The notes: generated by a model from the letters alone, not told the origin. DNA of 64,000 nucleotides from Chloracidobacterium thermophilum B (GCF_000226295.1 NC_016024.1:1719501-1783500); one strand, 5' to 3'; numbered from the stretch's first letter, positions 51,539 through 62,414 are shown. Translations and numbers: made by a program.

Positions 51539-53359
51539 ATGTCAGCCGCAAGACCTGCCCCTGAAGCCCGAACCACCTATCCGAAGGGTGGTAGCTTTCT
51601 TATCGAAATGGTTTCTCCCCAGGAAGTTTTCACGCCAGAGGACTTCAATGATGAGCAACGCATGATCGCCAAAACAACGGCCGACTTTGTCAACAATGAA
51701 GTCCTGCCAAATATGGAAAAACTGGAAGAACAATACAAAACCGGCGACTTCAGCTTGACAGTCAGCCTGTTGCGCAAGGCAGCCGACATCGGACTCCTTG
51801 CTGGGGACATTCCGGCCAAGTATGGGGGACTCGAACTGGACAAGGTATGCCAGATGCTGGTGTCTGAATTTATTTCGCGTTCGGGTGGCTTCTCAGTGTC
51901 ACTGGGTGGACACACGGGCATCGGCACCTGGCCTATTACCTACTTTGGCACCCCAGAGCAAAAGGCATATTACCTGCCCAAGCTTGGAACTGGTGAGTGG
52001 CTGGCAGCCTATGCTCTTTCCGAACCAGGCAGCGGCTCCGATGCCCTTGGCGCGCGGGCCAAGGCGGTTCTCAATGCCGAGGGAACGCACTACATCCTCA
52101 ATGGCACGAAGATGTGGATTTCCAACGCCGGTTTCGCTGATATCTTCATTGTCTTCTGCAAGGTGGATGGTGAGAAGTTTTCAGCTTTTATTGTCCATCG
52201 GGACTACCCCGGTGTATCAACGGGCAAGGAAGAGAACAAGATGGGCATTCACAGCTCATCCACCCGGCAGCTCATTCTCGAAAATGTCCCGGTGCCAAAG
52301 GAAAACCTGCTTGGGGAAATCGGCAAGGGGCATCTCATTGCGTTCAACTGTCTGAATCTGGGGCGCTACAAACTTGGAGGCGGTGTCGTTGGTGGTGCAA
52401 AATCCATCCTTGAACACACAGCCAAATATGTGATGGAGCGCAAACAGTTTGACCGTCCAATTGGTTCATTTGGTGCCATCAAACATAAAATCGGAGAAAT
52501 GGTAGCCCGCATTTATGCCACGGAGAGTATGTCCTACCGCACAGCCGGGCTCATCCACAACATCCTGGCCGACGTTGATGCTGACGACGTTGATCGCATC
52601 CTCAAGGGCATTGAAGAGTACGCCATAGAGTGTTCGATTATGAAAGTCTATGGCAGCGAAATGCTGGGTTACGTTGCTGATGAGGCGGTTCAGAGCTTTG
52701 GTGGGTACGGCTACTCCGAAGAATATCCGGTAGCCCGTGCCTACCGCGATGCGCGCATCAACCGTATCTTTGAGGGGACGAACGAAATCAACCGCCTTCT
52801 CATTCCCGGCATGCTGCTTAAGCGGAGCATGCGTGGAGAGTTGCCGCTCATGCAGGCGACACAACGCATTCTCGATGAGCTGTTGGCTGGTCCTTCCTTT
52901 GACGAAGAAGACGATGCCCCGCTCTCTAAAGAACGGAAGGCTATTGTGGATGCCAAGAAAATTGCCCTGCTCATTGCTGGCATTGCTGTCCAGAAATACG
53001 GTCAGAAACTGACGGAAGAGCAGGAAGTCCTGATAGCGTTCAGCGATATCGCCATGGATGTCTTTGCCATGGAAAGCAGCTATCTGCGGGCACTCAAGCT
53101 TCACCAGTCGCGCCCGCATGAGACAACCACCCGCGATGCTCTTGCTGCAACGCAGGTCTTTATCAATGATGCTGTCGGACGCATTGAGCTGACTGCCCGA
53201 CGTATCCTGCCGACTATCTCGGAAGGTGACAACCTTCGGATACAACTTGCCGCGATTAAGCGCTTCAGCAAGTATGAAATGGTGGATACGGTTCGGTTGC
53301 GTCGCTACTTGGCAGACCGGGCGTATGAGGTACAGGGCTATCCAGTTTTCACTATCTGA
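51539..53359 (+). CDS. fadE: Acyl-CoA dehydrogenase
   Basis: The 606-residue flavoenzyme does the first oxidation of beta-oxidation. AYALSEPGSGSDALGARAKA is the FAD/substrate signature, MWISNAGFADIFIVFCKV follows, and FEGTNEINRLLIPGMLLKRSM contains the catalytic-Glu region and the E-G-T-x-E-I motif. The extra C-terminal ~150 residues make it a Bacillus FadE-like long form. GGAAAGGA about 10 bases upstream supports the ATG at 51539; a TTG at 51494 is in frame but overlaps the inverted repeat at 51491-51520. It is the last gene of the fad operon and is followed by a terminator. Confidence 0.92.
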   Translation: MSAARPAPEARTTYPKGGSFLIEMVSPQEVFTPEDFNDEQRMIAKTTADFVNNEVLPNMEKLEEQYKTGDFSLTVSLLRKAADIGLLAGDIPAKYGGLELDKVCQMLVSEFISRSGGFSVSLGGHTGIGTWPITYFGTPEQKAYYLPKLGTGEWLAAYALSEPGSGSDALGARAKAVLNAEGTHYILNGTKMWISNAGFADIFIVFCKVDGEKFSAFIVHRDYPGVSTGKEENKMGIHSSSTRQLILENVPVPKENLLGEIGKGHLIAFNCLNLGRYKLGGGVVGGAKSILEHTAKYVMERKQFDRPIGSFGAIKHKIGEMVARIYATESMSYRTAGLIHNILADVDADDVDRILKGIEEYAIECSIMKVYGSEMLGYVADEAVQSFGGYGYSEEYPVARAYRDARINRIFEGTNEINRLLIPGMLLKRSMRGELPLMQATQRILDELLAGPSFDEEDDAPLSKERKAIVDAKKIALLIAGIAVQKYGQKLTEEQEVLIAFSDIAMDVFAMESSYLRALKLHQSRPHETTTRDALAATQVFINDAVGRIELTARRILPTISEGDNLRIQLAAIKRFSKYEMVDTVRLRRYLADRAYEVQGYPVFTI

Positions 53360-53423
53360 TGCTGTTCGACTGTACCGCCTTGCGGTGTTGAGACAAAGAC
53401 CGGCTTGTGGCTGTTGTTTTTTG

Positions 53424-53457
53424 ACGCGGGAGCAGTTTCTGGCTTCCGCGTTTTTTT
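53424..53457 (+). terminator. Intrinsic terminator of the fad operon
   Basis: The arms ACGCGGGAG (53424-53432) and CTTCCGCGT (53443-53451) pair with one G-T wobble. The last T of the stem opens a run of seven T residues (53451-53457). It lies 65 bases downstream of the fadE stop. Confidence 0.88.
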
Positions 53458-53622
53458 GCCGGGTTGCCTCTTGCCACTTGTGCCAACTGACAAAAACCAA
53501 TTGCCGGAACTGGTGCAGTTCTCGTACCGTTTAGGCACAATTGTAAGCTAGGTGGTGATCAATGCCCGGGGGACGCGCCCCCCATTTGGTCTGCCCAAGC
53601 TCCCCAATGAGGAACGCTTCAC

Positions 53623-54726
53623 ATGCTGAGCTGGTTGTGGCTAATGACAGGCTTGTTTGCGTGCCTCCCTATTATTGGGCTGGTCTTGGTGTTGATCCTT
53701 CGAACAGTTGAGGCGCGGCGTGCCGCACAGCAAAGACAGGACTATGAGCGGTATCGTGCACAGCTCCAAGACCTGTATGAGGGCCTAGACCAGGCTCAGT
53801 CGCCTGACAGTATCCTCCCGCTAGCCCAACTGTTCAAAGCTACCACTCGCGACGAAGTGGCAGCCCTCAAACACGTCATCCTTGAGGCCTATGGCACAGC
53901 ACCGGAGTCCACAAAAAAGGCACTTACTCTGCTGTACGAAAGCTTGGGATTTATCGCTGACGACATCCAGGTCATTCACAACGGCTCCTTGGAAGAGCGT
54001 TCGCGGGCCGCTTTCCGTCTTGGGTGGCTGCGGTATCTTCCTGCCCTCGACGCCCTTGAACGAGTTAGCAGACACAGTTCAACCGAATTGCGTTTGGTCG
54101 CGATCTGGGCACTGACAGAAATTGCCGATACCCGGTGCGTCAAACCCGTCGTTATTGCTCTTTCTGAAGCCAACGGCTGGCAGTTAATGCAAGCAGCCAA
54201 CCGCTTGTTGGGGATGCAGCGTGACCTGACTCTGCCTTTGATGGAACTTCTGGATTCGGCCGGAGGCATGCGTGAACGCCGGGAACGTATTATGATGACT
54301 GTCCTTGACCTCATCACTGACTTTGGAAACCGTGCCCAGAAGTACATCAACCCTATTGCTGGACGCCAAGCGGCACTGCGTTTACTGGAAAGCGATTCCG
54401 TCAATCTTCGCACCCGTGCCTTGCGCGCCCTGACAGCCCTTGGGGTCGAGTCTTCCCAAGAAATCGAAAGTATCCTGCGAGCACTCAAAGACAAAGACTG
54501 GGAGGTTCGTGCCGTAGCGGCCCGGGCAGTCGGCGATTTACAAATCCTGGCTGGAATATCGGCTCTCCAAGAAGCTGTAGGTGATCGGGCCTGGTGGGTT
54601 CGGCACAATGCAGCGTATGCCCTTAAAAAGTTGGGAGACGCTGGAGAAGTCGTTCTTCTTCAACTCCTGCAAAGTGATGACCGCTTCACTCGTGAAACTG
54701 TTACCCAAGTTCTACAGGAAAGTTGA
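53623..54726 (+). CDS. Membrane-anchored HEAT-repeat protein
   Basis: The 367-residue protein has one N-terminal transmembrane helix (WLWLMTGLFACLPIIGLVLVLIL), a coiled linker (RRAAQQRQDYERYRAQLQD) and then HEAT/PBS-lyase-like helical repeats. Examples are RSRAAFRLGWLRYLPALDALERVSRHSSTELRLVAIWALTEI and KDKDWEVRAVAARAVGDLQILAGISALQEAVGDRAWWVRHNAAYALKKLGD. Such repeats bind proteins, and no catalytic residues are visible. It is likely a scaffold on the inner face of the membrane. Base composition is already lower in GC than in the upstream genes. It precedes deoC by 29 bases. Confidence 0.82.
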   Translation: MLSWLWLMTGLFACLPIIGLVLVLILRTVEARRAAQQRQDYERYRAQLQDLYEGLDQAQSPDSILPLAQLFKATTRDEVAALKHVILEAYGTAPESTKKALTLLYESLGFIADDIQVIHNGSLEERSRAAFRLGWLRYLPALDALERVSRHSSTELRLVAIWALTEIADTRCVKPVVIALSEANGWQLMQAANRLLGMQRDLTLPLMELLDSAGGMRERRERIMMTVLDLITDFGNRAQKYINPIAGRQAALRLLESDSVNLRTRALRALTALGVESSQEIESILRALKDKDWEVRAVAARAVGDLQILAGISALQEAVGDRAWWVRHNAAYALKKLGDAGEVVLLQLLQSDDRFTRETVTQVLQES

Positions 54727-54755
54727 CTCCTGCCAAAAGGACCACTTGATAACCA

Positions 54756-55424
54756 ATGTTACTTGCAGGCCTTATTGATCACACTTGGCTTAAGCCTGAA
54801 GCTACCAAAGCTGACATTACACGGGTCTGCCACGAAGCACGAGCCCACGGCTTTGCTGCCGTGTGTGTCAATCCTGTTTGGGTTTCCTATGCTGCCCAAA
54901 TACTGACTGGCTGTCATACGGTTGTCTGCACCGTCATCGGCTTTCCTCTGGGGGCAACGACCACTAAAGTCAAAGCCTATGAAGCACAGCAGGCTCTTGA
55001 GAACGGTGCCCGTGAAATAGACATGGTTATCGCCATCGGAAAGCTCAAGGACCAAGATTTTTCATTTGTTGAGACTGACATTCAGGCTGTGGTCAATGTT
55101 ACACATCAGTATCGGGCCCTGTGCAAGGTCATTATTGAAACTGCATTGCTTACCGATGAAGAAAAGGTCCAAGCCTGCAAAATCATTCAGTCGACTGGAG
55201 CAGACTTTGTCAAAACATCAACAGGATTTAGCCAAGGAGGAGCAACAGTAAGTGATGTTATATTACTTCGCCGAAGTGTAGGCGAAGCCATCGGAGTGAA
55301 AGCTGCTGGTGGTATTCGCAGCCGGGAAATAGCTGAACAACTGATTGCTGCTGGGGCGACCCGTATTGGAACAAGTAACGGTATAGCTATCCTTCAAGAT
55401 ACCAAGGTATCCTCCACATACTAA
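54756..55424 (+). CDS. deoC: Deoxyribose-phosphate aldolase
   Basis: The 222-residue class I aldolase splits 2-deoxyribose-5-phosphate to glyceraldehyde-3-phosphate and acetaldehyde. Diagnostic motifs are LIDHTWLKPEAT at the start, VCTVIGFPLGATTTKVKAYEA, GAREIDMVI, and the Schiff-base lysine in FVKTSTGF. The AAGGIRS glycine-rich phosphate site is also present. Length is standard. It is not in a nucleoside catabolic operon here. A weak, distant AAAGGA precedes the start. It converges on the small secreted-protein gene with three bases between stops. Confidence 0.94.
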   Translation: MLLAGLIDHTWLKPEATKADITRVCHEARAHGFAAVCVNPVWVSYAAQILTGCHTVVCTVIGFPLGATTTKVKAYEAQQALENGAREIDMVIAIGKLKDQDFSFVETDIQAVVNVTHQYRALCKVIIETALLTDEEKVQACKIIQSTGADFVKTSTGFSQGGATVSDVILLRRSVGEAIGVKAAGGIRSREIAEQLIAAGATRIGTSNGIAILQDTKVSSTY

Positions 55425-55427
55425 GCG

Positions 55428-55826
55428 CTACTCGGCCGTCTTGTCTCTGAGCAAGGTAACACGAGTAAGCTGGGTAGGTAGAGACTCACGATAGACCACT
55501 TCCAAACGTTGCCCCGGTTTGATGTCAGCCAAGCGAATTTCTTTGCTACGACCTAGAATTGGAAAGCCTTTTTCCGTCCCGATCTTAGCATTCCGTGAAA
55601 CACGGTAGGTGAGTTCATCCCCTGTGATCTCATCAGTTGCTTCAATTGTGTACAGATCGGGATTGACTGACTTTACAATCAGGATTGTCTTTAGATTGCG
55701 CTTTACCTCACTTGCTGTGCGCGGTGCCCTTCCAACACCAACACTCCCTTGTCCAAGTAGGGGCACAGGAGAAACTGAGAGAAAGAGACTTACCAAAATA
55801 ATCAAAGTGACTAAGGATAGTTTCAT
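55428..55826 (-). CDS. Small secreted protein of unknown function
   Basis: The 132-residue product has a signal peptide (MKLSLVTLIILVSLFLSVSPVPLLGQ) and a mature part rich in beta strands: KTILIVKSVNPDLYTIEATDEITGDELTYRVS and IRLADIKPGQRLEVVYRE. These suggest an OB-like or barrel fold of the kind that reads like a DUF5666-type domain, but I cannot name it. Its start is 39 bases from the divergent HAD phosphatase gene, so any promoters must overlap. Confidence 0.65.
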   Translation of the reverse strand: MKLSLVTLIILVSLFLSVSPVPLLGQGSVGVGRAPRTASEVKRNLKTILIVKSVNPDLYTIEATDEITGDELTYRVSRNAKIGTEKGFPILGRSKEIRLADIKPGQRLEVVYRESLPTQLTRVTLLRDKTAE

Positions 55827-55865
55827 TCTTTACCTCTCTGAAAGATTTTGAAGTTCAGTCTGACA

Positions 55866-56543
55866 ATGATAAAAGCTATTATATTTGATTTTGATGGGGT
55901 TATTGCTGACACGGAAGAACTTCACTTCAATTGCCTAAGAAGAATCCTGTCTGAGGAAGGAATTTGGATTGACCGGGAGATGTACAATGAAACCTACCTT
56001 GCTCTTGATGATAGAAGCTGTTTTAGAAAAGCTCTTTCAATAGCCAAGTTAAGAGAGATTCCACCTGAAAAACTTGAAGAATTTATTCATCGAAAAGCTA
56101 GATTACTCCAGTCTTGTCTCACAGAAGTTAAGCTTTTTCCTGGAATTGTCGAGTCAATCAAACAGTTCTCATCAGAAGTATTACTAGGTATTTGTTCAGG
56201 TGCGCTCCGTCAAGAAATTATGTTGGTTTTACAAAAACACTCTTTATTGGAGTATTTCACAGCCATCATTACGGCTGAAGATGTCGAGAATAGCAAACCC
56301 TCGCCAGAAGGCTACTTATTAGCTTTGCAACAGTTACAAGAGAAGTCAGGCATCCCCATCTCAGCTTTGGAGTGTATTGTTATAGAGGATTCAGTAGCTG
56401 GTATAGCAGCCGCTAAAGCAGCATCTATGTACTGTGTTGCTATAACCAATTCCTATCCCAAAGAGAAACTTTATCAAGCCGATCTTATACTTGAGTCAAT
56501 TACAGAATTTTCTCTGAGAAAACTTCAGAATTACCCCAAATAG
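55866..56543 (+). CDS. HAD-family phosphatase/phosphomutase (beta-phosphoglucomutase-like)
   Basis: The 225-residue protein begins with HAD motif I IIFDFDGVIADTEELHF. Motif II is LLGICSGALRQEI, and motif IV is CIVIEDSVAGIAAAKAASM. The helical cap between motifs I and II is typical of class I HAD enzymes that dephosphorylate or isomerise sugar phosphates (GPH, beta-PGM, YcjU-like). The ATG at 55866 is chosen as the one directly before the family start. The sequence is very AT-rich compared with the first 54 kb. Substrate cannot be deduced. Confidence 0.88.
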   Translation: MIKAIIFDFDGVIADTEELHFNCLRRILSEEGIWIDREMYNETYLALDDRSCFRKALSIAKLREIPPEKLEEFIHRKARLLQSCLTEVKLFPGIVESIKQFSSEVLLGICSGALRQEIMLVLQKHSLLEYFTAIITAEDVENSKPSPEGYLLALQQLQEKSGIPISALECIVIEDSVAGIAAAKAASMYCVAITNSYPKEKLYQADLILESITEFSLRKLQNYPK

Positions 56544-56568
56544 ACCGACATTCCTTCCTTTTTCCAGT

Positions 56569-57897
56569 ATGGCAGACTCGTTACCAGCTTGGCTCATTGA
56601 GCTGTGTAAAGACATTAGATCAGTAGGTGGAAAGGCATTTCTTGTAGGAGGCTGTGTCAGAGATAAGCTACTTGGTTATCCTATAAAAGACTATGATATT
56701 GAGGTTTACGGATTACCAAGCGAGCAGCTTAGAGAACTCCTTGAGAAACACGGAAAAGTGAGTACGGTAGGAGAACACTTTGCTGTTTATAAGCTAAAAC
56801 CTAACGTTGAATCGGCTTTTGAAATAGACGTATCACTTCCAAGGCGGGAGTCCAAGCAGGGGTATGGACATCGCGGTTTTTTCATTCAAGGAGATCCTTG
56901 GATGTCCATCCAAGAAGCAGCAAGCAGACGTGACTTTACCATCAATGCTATCCTGCAAGACCCACTTGATGGAAACATAATTGATCCCTGCCAAGGACTT
57001 CACCATCTCAACAGTAGAGAACTACAGGTAGTCAACACAAATACATTCAAAGACGACTCATTGAGAGTTTTACGGGCAGCGCAATTGTCCTCCAGATACC
57101 AACTAAAGATAACCAGTGATACAAAGATTTTATGCCAAGAGATAGACTTAACGGATATTCCAAAGGAACGAATATGGAATGAAGTAAAAAAACTTCTCTT
57201 ACTTTCTCCTCGCCCATCTTTAGGATTCGAGTATTTATTAGAACTTAGGGTTGTTGAACAACTTTTTCCTATGCTATACGAGTTGCAGAGTTCGCTGATA
57301 GGAGAAAACCCATATCCGATGAAGTCAGGCTGGGACTATGTGTTGACTTCACTCGATAGGGGTAAAATGTTTACGGAGGAACTAAGTGAGCCAGAGAAAA
57401 TATCAGTTCTTTTGTCTATAGTTGGAACCAGACTGAGTAATGATAGCCTAACTCGCTTTCTCGACGCCCTTGGCCTCTATGCCTACCAAGGGTATCAGTT
57501 GCGAACTCAGATAATCTTACTAAGCAAAATACACTTACTCCCATACAAGATCTTCCATCAGCTTCAAAAACAAGAGGTATCCACTTTTGCTCTTAGGAGA
57601 ATAGCAAGAATTACTGACCTCAAGCTAGTTATTTGTCTTTCAAAGGCATTGTATCTTGGTGATTCAGAAGAAATGCTAACTTGGCTTGAGGAAAAGTCAG
57701 ATTCAGCTAAAAAACTGCTCTCCCCTATACTTAGAGGACATCATATCCTAAAAATGGGTATGACCCCAGGACCTAAAGTAGGAAAACTACTCCGGCAACT
57801 CCATGAACACCAAATTGATGAGAAGGTCAAGAACTTCGTAGAGGCTCAGCAATTAGCCAAGAGTTTACTTTGTAAAAGAGTTTCTAGTGACTCATAA
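56569..57897 (+). CDS. cca: CCA-adding tRNA nucleotidyltransferase / poly(A) polymerase family
   Basis: The 442-residue class II nucleotidyltransferase has the head motif [26 protein letters not shown] (G-G-x-V-R-D and D-x-D). A second motif [11 protein letters not shown] and the [16 protein letters not shown] region follow, then [18 protein letters not shown], which is characteristic of tRNA CCA-adding enzymes. A HD domain is not obvious. It adds CCA to tRNA 3' ends, needed since the tRNA-Arg gene in this window lacks encoded CCA. No clear Shine-Dalgarno sequence is visible. The gene overlaps convergent accC by 14 bases. Confidence 0.88.
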   Translation: MADSLPAWLIELCKDIRSVGGKAFLVGGCVRDKLLGYPIKDYDIEVYGLPSEQLRELLEKHGKVSTVGEHFAVYKLKPNVESAFEIDVSLPRRESKQGYGHRGFFIQGDPWMSIQEAASRRDFTINAILQDPLDGNIIDPCQGLHHLNSRELQVVNTNTFKDDSLRVLRAAQLSSRYQLKITSDTKILCQEIDLTDIPKERIWNEVKKLLLLSPRPSLGFEYLLELRVVEQLFPMLYELQSSLIGENPYPMKSGWDYVLTSLDRGKMFTEELSEPEKISVLLSIVGTRLSNDSLTRFLDALGLYAYQGYQLRTQIILLSKIHLLPYKIFHQLQKQEVSTFALRRIARITDLKLVICLSKALYLGDSEEMLTWLEEKSDSAKKLLSPILRGHHILKMGMTPGPKVGKLLRQLHEHQIDEKVKNFVEAQQLAKSLLCKRVSSDS

Positions 57898-59230
57898 AGG
57901 TTTCAAGGAAGCGAGTAGAAAAACTCCCTGATCTAAAGACTTCACTATCCATAATGCGTTGGTGGAGCGGTATAGTGGTCTTGATGCCTTCTATGATAAA
58001 AGTTTCTAAGGCTCTTTTCATGCGAGAAATTGCTTGGTCTCGATCTGGTGCATGCACAATCAACTTCGCTACCATTGAATCATAATAAGGAGGTACCTTG
58101 TAACCTGAATACACATGGGTATCTACGCGAACACCGGGCCCGCTGGGAATATTGAGGGACGTAATACATCCTGGAGATGGTGTAAACTTTTCTGGATCTT
58201 CGGCATTGATCCGACATTCAATTGCATGCCCTCTAAGATTAATTCTGTCTTGCGAGATAGCTAGTTTCTCTCCAGTTGCTATAAGAATTTGCTCACGTAC
58301 CAAGTCGATACCAGCAACAAATTCTGTTACTGGATGTTCAACTTGTATTCTTGTATTCATTTCCATGAAGTAAAAGTTTAGTGCTTCATCTACAATAAAC
58401 TCTACCGTACCGGCATTTGTGTAGTTTACCCTTTGGCAGGCGCTGAGTGCTGCCTGTCCCATCTGTTCACGCATCTCAGGTGAGACAACTGGACTGGGGG
58501 ACTCTTCTATAAGCTTTTGATTTTTGCGCTGTATCGAGCAGTCCCGTTCACCAAAATGGACCATATTACCATGTTTGTCTGCTAGCACCTGAATCTCAAT
58601 ATGCCGAGGCTTTTCGATATACTTTTCCAAATAAACACCGGGATTCCCAAAAGCTGCCGCAGCTTCCGATTGGGCGGCTTGAAAGGCTGAACGCAATTCT
58701 TCCATCGATCTCACAACACGCATGCCACGCCCCCCGCCGCCGGCCGTTGCCTTGATCATCAAAGGAAATCCAACTTCAAATGCAACAGATTCCGCTGCTT
58801 CTAGCGACTCAAGCACACCATCGCTGCCCGGTATGACTGGTACTCCGGCAGCCCGCATTGTTGCCTTGGCAGTTGCTTTATCCCCCATGGTTCTAATAGC
58901 ACTTGGTGAAGGACCTATGAACGTGATGTTACAGGCTTCACAGACCTCTGCAAAACGGGCATTTTCTGACAAGAATCCATACCCCGGATGAATTGCATCA
59001 GCATCAGTTACTTCAGCCGCACTAATTAGGGCTGGTATGTTCAGGTAACTTTGTTTGGAAGGAGCTGGTCCAATACAAACAGCCTCATCAGCAAAGCGAA
59101 CGTGTAGAGAATCAGCGTCAGCTTGGGAATAGACAGCAACTGTTCTTAATCCAAGCTCTTTACATGCCCATATAATGCGACAGGCTATCTCACCTCGGTT
59201 AGCAATAAGTACTTTTCTAAACAAAGGCAC
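57884..59230 (-). CDS. accC: Acetyl-CoA carboxylase, biotin carboxylase subunit
   Basis: The 448-residue subunit carboxylates the biotin of BCCP using ATP and bicarbonate. It has the ATP-grasp/biotin carboxylase motifs: [13 protein letters not shown] near the start, [13 protein letters not shown] (ATP glycine loop), [26 protein letters not shown]-like [13 protein letters not shown], and [15 protein letters not shown]. Length matches the family (~450). It starts 2 bases after the accB stop, so the two subunits are translated together. The carboxyltransferase genes accA/accD are not in this window. Confidence 0.97.
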   Translation of the reverse strand: MPLFRKVLIANRGEIACRIIWACKELGLRTVAVYSQADADSLHVRFADEAVCIGPAPSKQSYLNIPALISAAEVTDADAIHPGYGFLSENARFAEVCEACNITFIGPSPSAIRTMGDKATAKATMRAAGVPVIPGSDGVLESLEAAESVAFEVGFPLMIKATAGGGGRGMRVVRSMEELRSAFQAAQSEAAAAFGNPGVYLEKYIEKPRHIEIQVLADKHGNMVHFGERDCSIQRKNQKLIEESPSPVVSPEMREQMGQAALSACQRVNYTNAGTVEFIVDEALNFYFMEMNTRIQVEHPVTEFVAGIDLVREQILIATGEKLAISQDRINLRGHAIECRINAEDPEKFTPSPGCITSLNIPSGPGVRVDTHVYSGYKVPPYYDSMVAKLIVHAPDRDQAISRMKRALETFIIEGIKTTIPLHQRIMDSEVFRSGSFSTRFLETFMSH

Positions 59231-59232
59231 TG

Positions 59233-59718
59233 TTACTTCCTCTTTAAGGAAAAAAGTGGCTGACCAAACTCTACGGGTTTACCGTTCTCTTGGTGTATTT
59301 TTACAATTTCGCCTGCAACATCTGACTCGATCTCATTCATCAGTTTCATAGCCTCTATAATACAGAGGACAGTACCAGGTAAGACTTGGCTACCTATGTC
59401 GACAAAAGGCTTAGAGTCTGGGCTTGGGGCGCGATAAAAAGTTCCCACAATAGGTGAGTAAATGACATGTAGGTCATCTTCCTTCACTTCTTCTAGATTA
59501 CTAGACGGTGATGTGAAGTCACTAACAGTGGACTTTTCTCCTCGCAAAGGGGTATGCGATTCCGTCAAGGATATGTTAGGAGATGTAGATGCAGATAGGA
59601 TATTTGTCAAATAGGTTGTCTTAATACGAAGCCTTAGACCAGCCTTGTCAATTTCCAACTCGGCAATATTTTTACTGCTAATAAACTCTATAAGCTCTTT
59701 GATTTCTTTTAAGTTCAC
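59233..59718 (-). CDS. accB: Biotin carboxyl carrier protein of acetyl-CoA carboxylase
   Basis: The 161-residue carrier ends with the biotinyl domain. The biotinylated lysine is in [18 protein letters not shown], with [21 protein letters not shown] before it. The N-terminal helical part ([24 protein letters not shown]) is typical, followed by a Ser/Thr-rich linker. Length is normal for this protein. It lies downstream of rplQ on the same strand with an 86-base gap, so it may share the ribosomal alpha transcript or have its own promoter there. Confidence 0.96.
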   Translation of the reverse strand: MNLKEIKELIEFISSKNIAELEIDKAGLRLRIKTTYLTNILSASTSPNISLTESHTPLRGEKSTVSDFTSPSSNLEEVKEDDLHVIYSPIVGTFYRAPSPDSKPFVDIGSQVLPGTVLCIIEAMKLMNEIESDVAGEIVKIHQENGKPVEFGQPLFSLKRK

Positions 59719-59804
59719 AGACTCAACCTCTCAAAAAATAAGCTTCGACACTTGAAGTAGTACCGAAGCGAATGGGATTCTAGCTGGCGTAGTAGATCGC
59801 CTGC

Positions 59805-60233
59805 CTATTTGCTACCTGGCTCGACAAACTCAATAATAGCTAGCTCTGCATTGTCTCCACGACGACTTCCAAGCTTCAATATGCGCGTGTAGCCGCCTTT
59901 TCTTTCCAAGTAGCGTACTGCAATTACATCGAAAAGCTTGGCTAGCGCAGCAACTCCTGCTGTCCTATCAGAACCATGTTTTGGGCGTCTTGGGTTTGCA
60001 TTCCAATTTTGGTTTCCTGCATGGAAGTAGGCTGCTGCTAGTCGCCGGGCGTGCAAGTCACCTCTCTTACCAAGGGTAACTGCTCGTTCGATAAAGGGGC
60101 GAAGCTCTCTTGCTTTCTGCAAAGTAGTAACCAACCGCTCATTCAGGACCAAGGAGGTGGCAAGATTTCTTAGTAAGGACTTCCTGTGGGCTGATGTACG
60201 TCCTAATTTTCTGTGTGCATTTAGATGCCTCAT
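59805..60233 (-). CDS. rplQ: Ribosomal protein L17
   Basis: The 142-residue product is a standard L17: [28 protein letters not shown] at the start, and a [17 protein letters not shown] segment. A short C-terminal extension ([30 protein letters not shown]) is the conserved end. It is a component of the large ribosomal subunit. The gene follows rpoA by 29 bases in the classical alpha-operon order. Confidence 0.98.
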   Translation of the reverse strand: MRHLNAHRKLGRTSAHRKSLLRNLATSLVLNERLVTTLQKARELRPFIERAVTLGKRGDLHARRLAAAYFHAGNQNWNANPRRPKHGSDRTAGVAALAKLFDVIAVRYLERKGGYTRILKLGSRRGDNAELAIIEFVEPGSK

Positions 60234-60262
60234 AGCAACTTCTCCGAGAGACAGGTTGTCAC

Positions 60263-61255
60263 CTAATCATTTCTGTAACCTATTATATTGCCATCCTCAT
60301 CAAATATCGCTCCTAGACCAAGTCCCATTGCAGCTAGGATTTCCTTTATCTCATTCAGAGATTTCCTGCCAAAGTTTTTAGTTTTTAGCATTTCTTGCTC
60401 ATTCTTTTGAACAAGTTCTCTTATAGTCTTGATGTCTGCGTTTTTCAAACAATTGTAAGATCTTACACTTAACTCTAACTCCTCAATAGAGCGGTCTAGG
60501 TTCTCATTTTGTACTGGCCTTCGCTCAACTGTCTTAGCCGGTTCTACGTCAACTTCAGTTTCTTCAAAGTTTATGAATATTGACATATGATCCTTGACTA
60601 GCTTGGCAGCTAAGCCAATTGAGTCAGCAGGCTTTATACTCCCATTTGTCCAAACTTCAAGGATTAATTTTTCATAGTCTGTATCTTGCCCAAGGCGGGC
60701 TGATTCAACATTACACCGAACACGCTTAATCGGCGAATGGACTGAGTCAATAGGTATATAACCGATAGCAAGATCCTCATCAAAGTTCCTGTCAGCAGAT
60801 ACGTACCCTCGTCCTATCTTTAATCGCATTTCAATATTGAGTGACCCATTTTCACTGACAGTGGCTATGTAAACGTTACTGTCTAAGACCTCTACCCCTT
60901 CTTCCACTTCGATATTACGAGAATATATCTCGCCTGGTTGATCACACTTGAGACGCAATGTTGAGACCAGTTTTCCGGAAGCCATCTTGAAGGGTATTCT
61001 TTTCAGATTAAGAATAATATCTGTAGCATCCTCAACAACTCCGGGTATTGAAGAGAATTCGTGTAACACCCCTTCAATCTTAACAGCTGTAATAGCTGCT
61101 CCTTCCATAGAAGAGTAAAGAGCGCGCCGGATACTGTTACCAACTGTCGTCCCAAAACCTCTCTCAAAAGGCTGCGCATAAAAACAGCCATATGTCTCGG
61201 TCAGTGTTTCGAGATTACAATCTAGCTTTTTTGGTCGCTGAAACGGCGTCAACAT
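60263..61255 (-). CDS. rpoA: DNA-directed RNA polymerase alpha subunit
   Basis: The 330-residue subunit has an N-terminal dimerisation domain ([30 protein letters not shown]-like region around residue 30) and a C-terminal domain with [44 protein letters not shown], the two helix-hairpin-helix units that bind UP elements and activators. Length is normal. It is located between rpsD and rplQ as in most bacteria. No truncation is seen, so promoter UP-element recognition should be intact. Confidence 0.98.
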   Translation of the reverse strand: MLTPFQRPKKLDCNLETLTETYGCFYAQPFERGFGTTVGNSIRRALYSSMEGAAITAVKIEGVLHEFSSIPGVVEDATDIILNLKRIPFKMASGKLVSTLRLKCDQPGEIYSRNIEVEEGVEVLDSNVYIATVSENGSLNIEMRLKIGRGYVSADRNFDEDLAIGYIPIDSVHSPIKRVRCNVESARLGQDTDYEKLILEVWTNGSIKPADSIGLAAKLVKDHMSIFINFEETEVDVEPAKTVERRPVQNENLDRSIEELELSVRSYNCLKNADIKTIRELVQKNEQEMLKTKNFGRKSLNEIKEILAAMGLGLGAIFDEDGNIIGYRND

Positions 61256-61288
61256 GGTTCTTACATCACCCAGCGAAGGAATTAGGAG

Positions 61289-61927
61289 TTACTTAGAGTA
61301 CAACTCCACTATCATCTGCTCGTTGACCTGATGGGTAATATCTTCGCGGCGGGGAAGGGCTATAACTCGACCAGATAGGGTATTCTTATCTCCAATTTCT
61401 ATCCAGCTTGGGCGCCCCCTACCGGCAGCAGTTTCAAAGGATTGAAGTATTTGTGGGTTAGATGCACTTTCGTTCTTTATTGAAATAATATCTCCTACTT
61501 TCACTTGGAAAGAGGGTATATTTACCTTCTTACCATTTACTAAAACATGCCCGTGGTTGACTAGCTGCCTTGCAAATGCCCTGGAAGTAGCAAATCCTAT
61601 TCTATAGACTACATTATCTAGTCTCCGCTCTAATAAAATCAATAGGTTCTCTCCTACAATACCTCGTTGACGTGCAGCCATTTCAAAGTAATTTCTGAAT
61701 TGACCTTCAAGCATCCCATATATTCGCTTAACTTTTTGCTTTTCTCGTAACTGCTCACCGTATCCGGTCAGTTTCCCACGCTTTGAGTCTTTGCCGTGCT
61801 GACCCGGCGGGTATGGCCCCCTTTTCTCTATTGCACAAGATGGCTTGTAGCACCGATTGCCTTTGAGAAAAAGTTTTATCCCTTCACGGCGACAAAGACG
61901 ACAAACTGCATCACGGTACCTTGCCAC
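61289..61927 (-). CDS. rpsD: Ribosomal protein S4 (zinc-ribbon form)
   Basis: The 212-residue small-subunit protein begins [31 protein letters not shown], so it keeps the four cysteines (C-x2-C and C-x4-C-like) of the zinc-binding C+ form. The S4 RNA-binding domain is at [41 protein letters not shown]. It nucleates 30S assembly and often represses the alpha operon. It lies between rpsK and rpoA with spacers of about 30-40 bases. Confidence 0.98.
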   Translation of the reverse strand: MARYRDAVCRLCRREGIKLFLKGNRCYKPSCAIEKRGPYPPGQHGKDSKRGKLTGYGEQLREKQKVKRIYGMLEGQFRNYFEMAARQRGIVGENLLILLERRLDNVVYRIGFATSRAFARQLVNHGHVLVNGKKVNIPSFQVKVGDIISIKNESASNPQILQSFETAAGRGRPSWIEIGDKNTLSGRVIALPRREDITHQVNEQMIVELYSK

Positions 61928-61967
61928 GACTTTTCCTAACCTCCCGAGCTCTTCTTATTGAGAACTG

Positions 61968-62384
61968 CTACACACGCCGTCGTTTGCGAGGACGACATCC
62001 GTTATGTGGAATCGGTGTCACATCTCGGATAAGATGAATCTCTATGCCATTAGCATGTATTGCTCTTATCGCTGACTCACGGCCAGAACCTGGTCCACTA
62101 ACCCTAACTTCACAGGACTGCATCCCTGATTCTTTGGCAAGTAATGCAGCTTTAGCTGCTGCTTGCTGAGCAGCAAAAGGCGTTCCCTTTCTAGACCCTT
62201 TAAAACCAAGCGATCCCGAACTACTAGCGGCTATGAGATTGCCATTTAAGTCGGTTATACTGACTATTGTATTATTGAAAGAAGCTTGAATATGAACAAT
62301 ACCTTTCGGAATGTTCTTTTTCTCTTTTTTCTTGTAGTTCTTCTTCTTTAGAGAACTCTTAGTAGAAGTTGCTTTCTTTGACAT
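61968..62384 (-). CDS. rpsK: Ribosomal protein S11
   Basis: The 138-residue small-subunit protein has a Lys-rich N-terminus ([23 protein letters not shown]) and the conserved body [44 protein letters not shown], and the C-terminal [18 protein letters not shown]. The N-terminal basic tail is slightly longer than usual. It is in the standard rpsM-rpsK-rpsD order. Confidence 0.98.
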   Translation of the reverse strand: MSKKATSTKSSLKKKNYKKKEKKNIPKGIVHIQASFNNTIVSITDLNGNLIAASSSGSLGFKGSRKGTPFAAQQAAAKAALLAKESGMQSCEVRVSGPGSGRESAIRAIHANGIEIHLIRDVTPIPHNGCRPRKRRRV

Positions 62385-62414
62385 ACTTCACTCTCTCTAG
62401 GTTTTGTACAGCTA

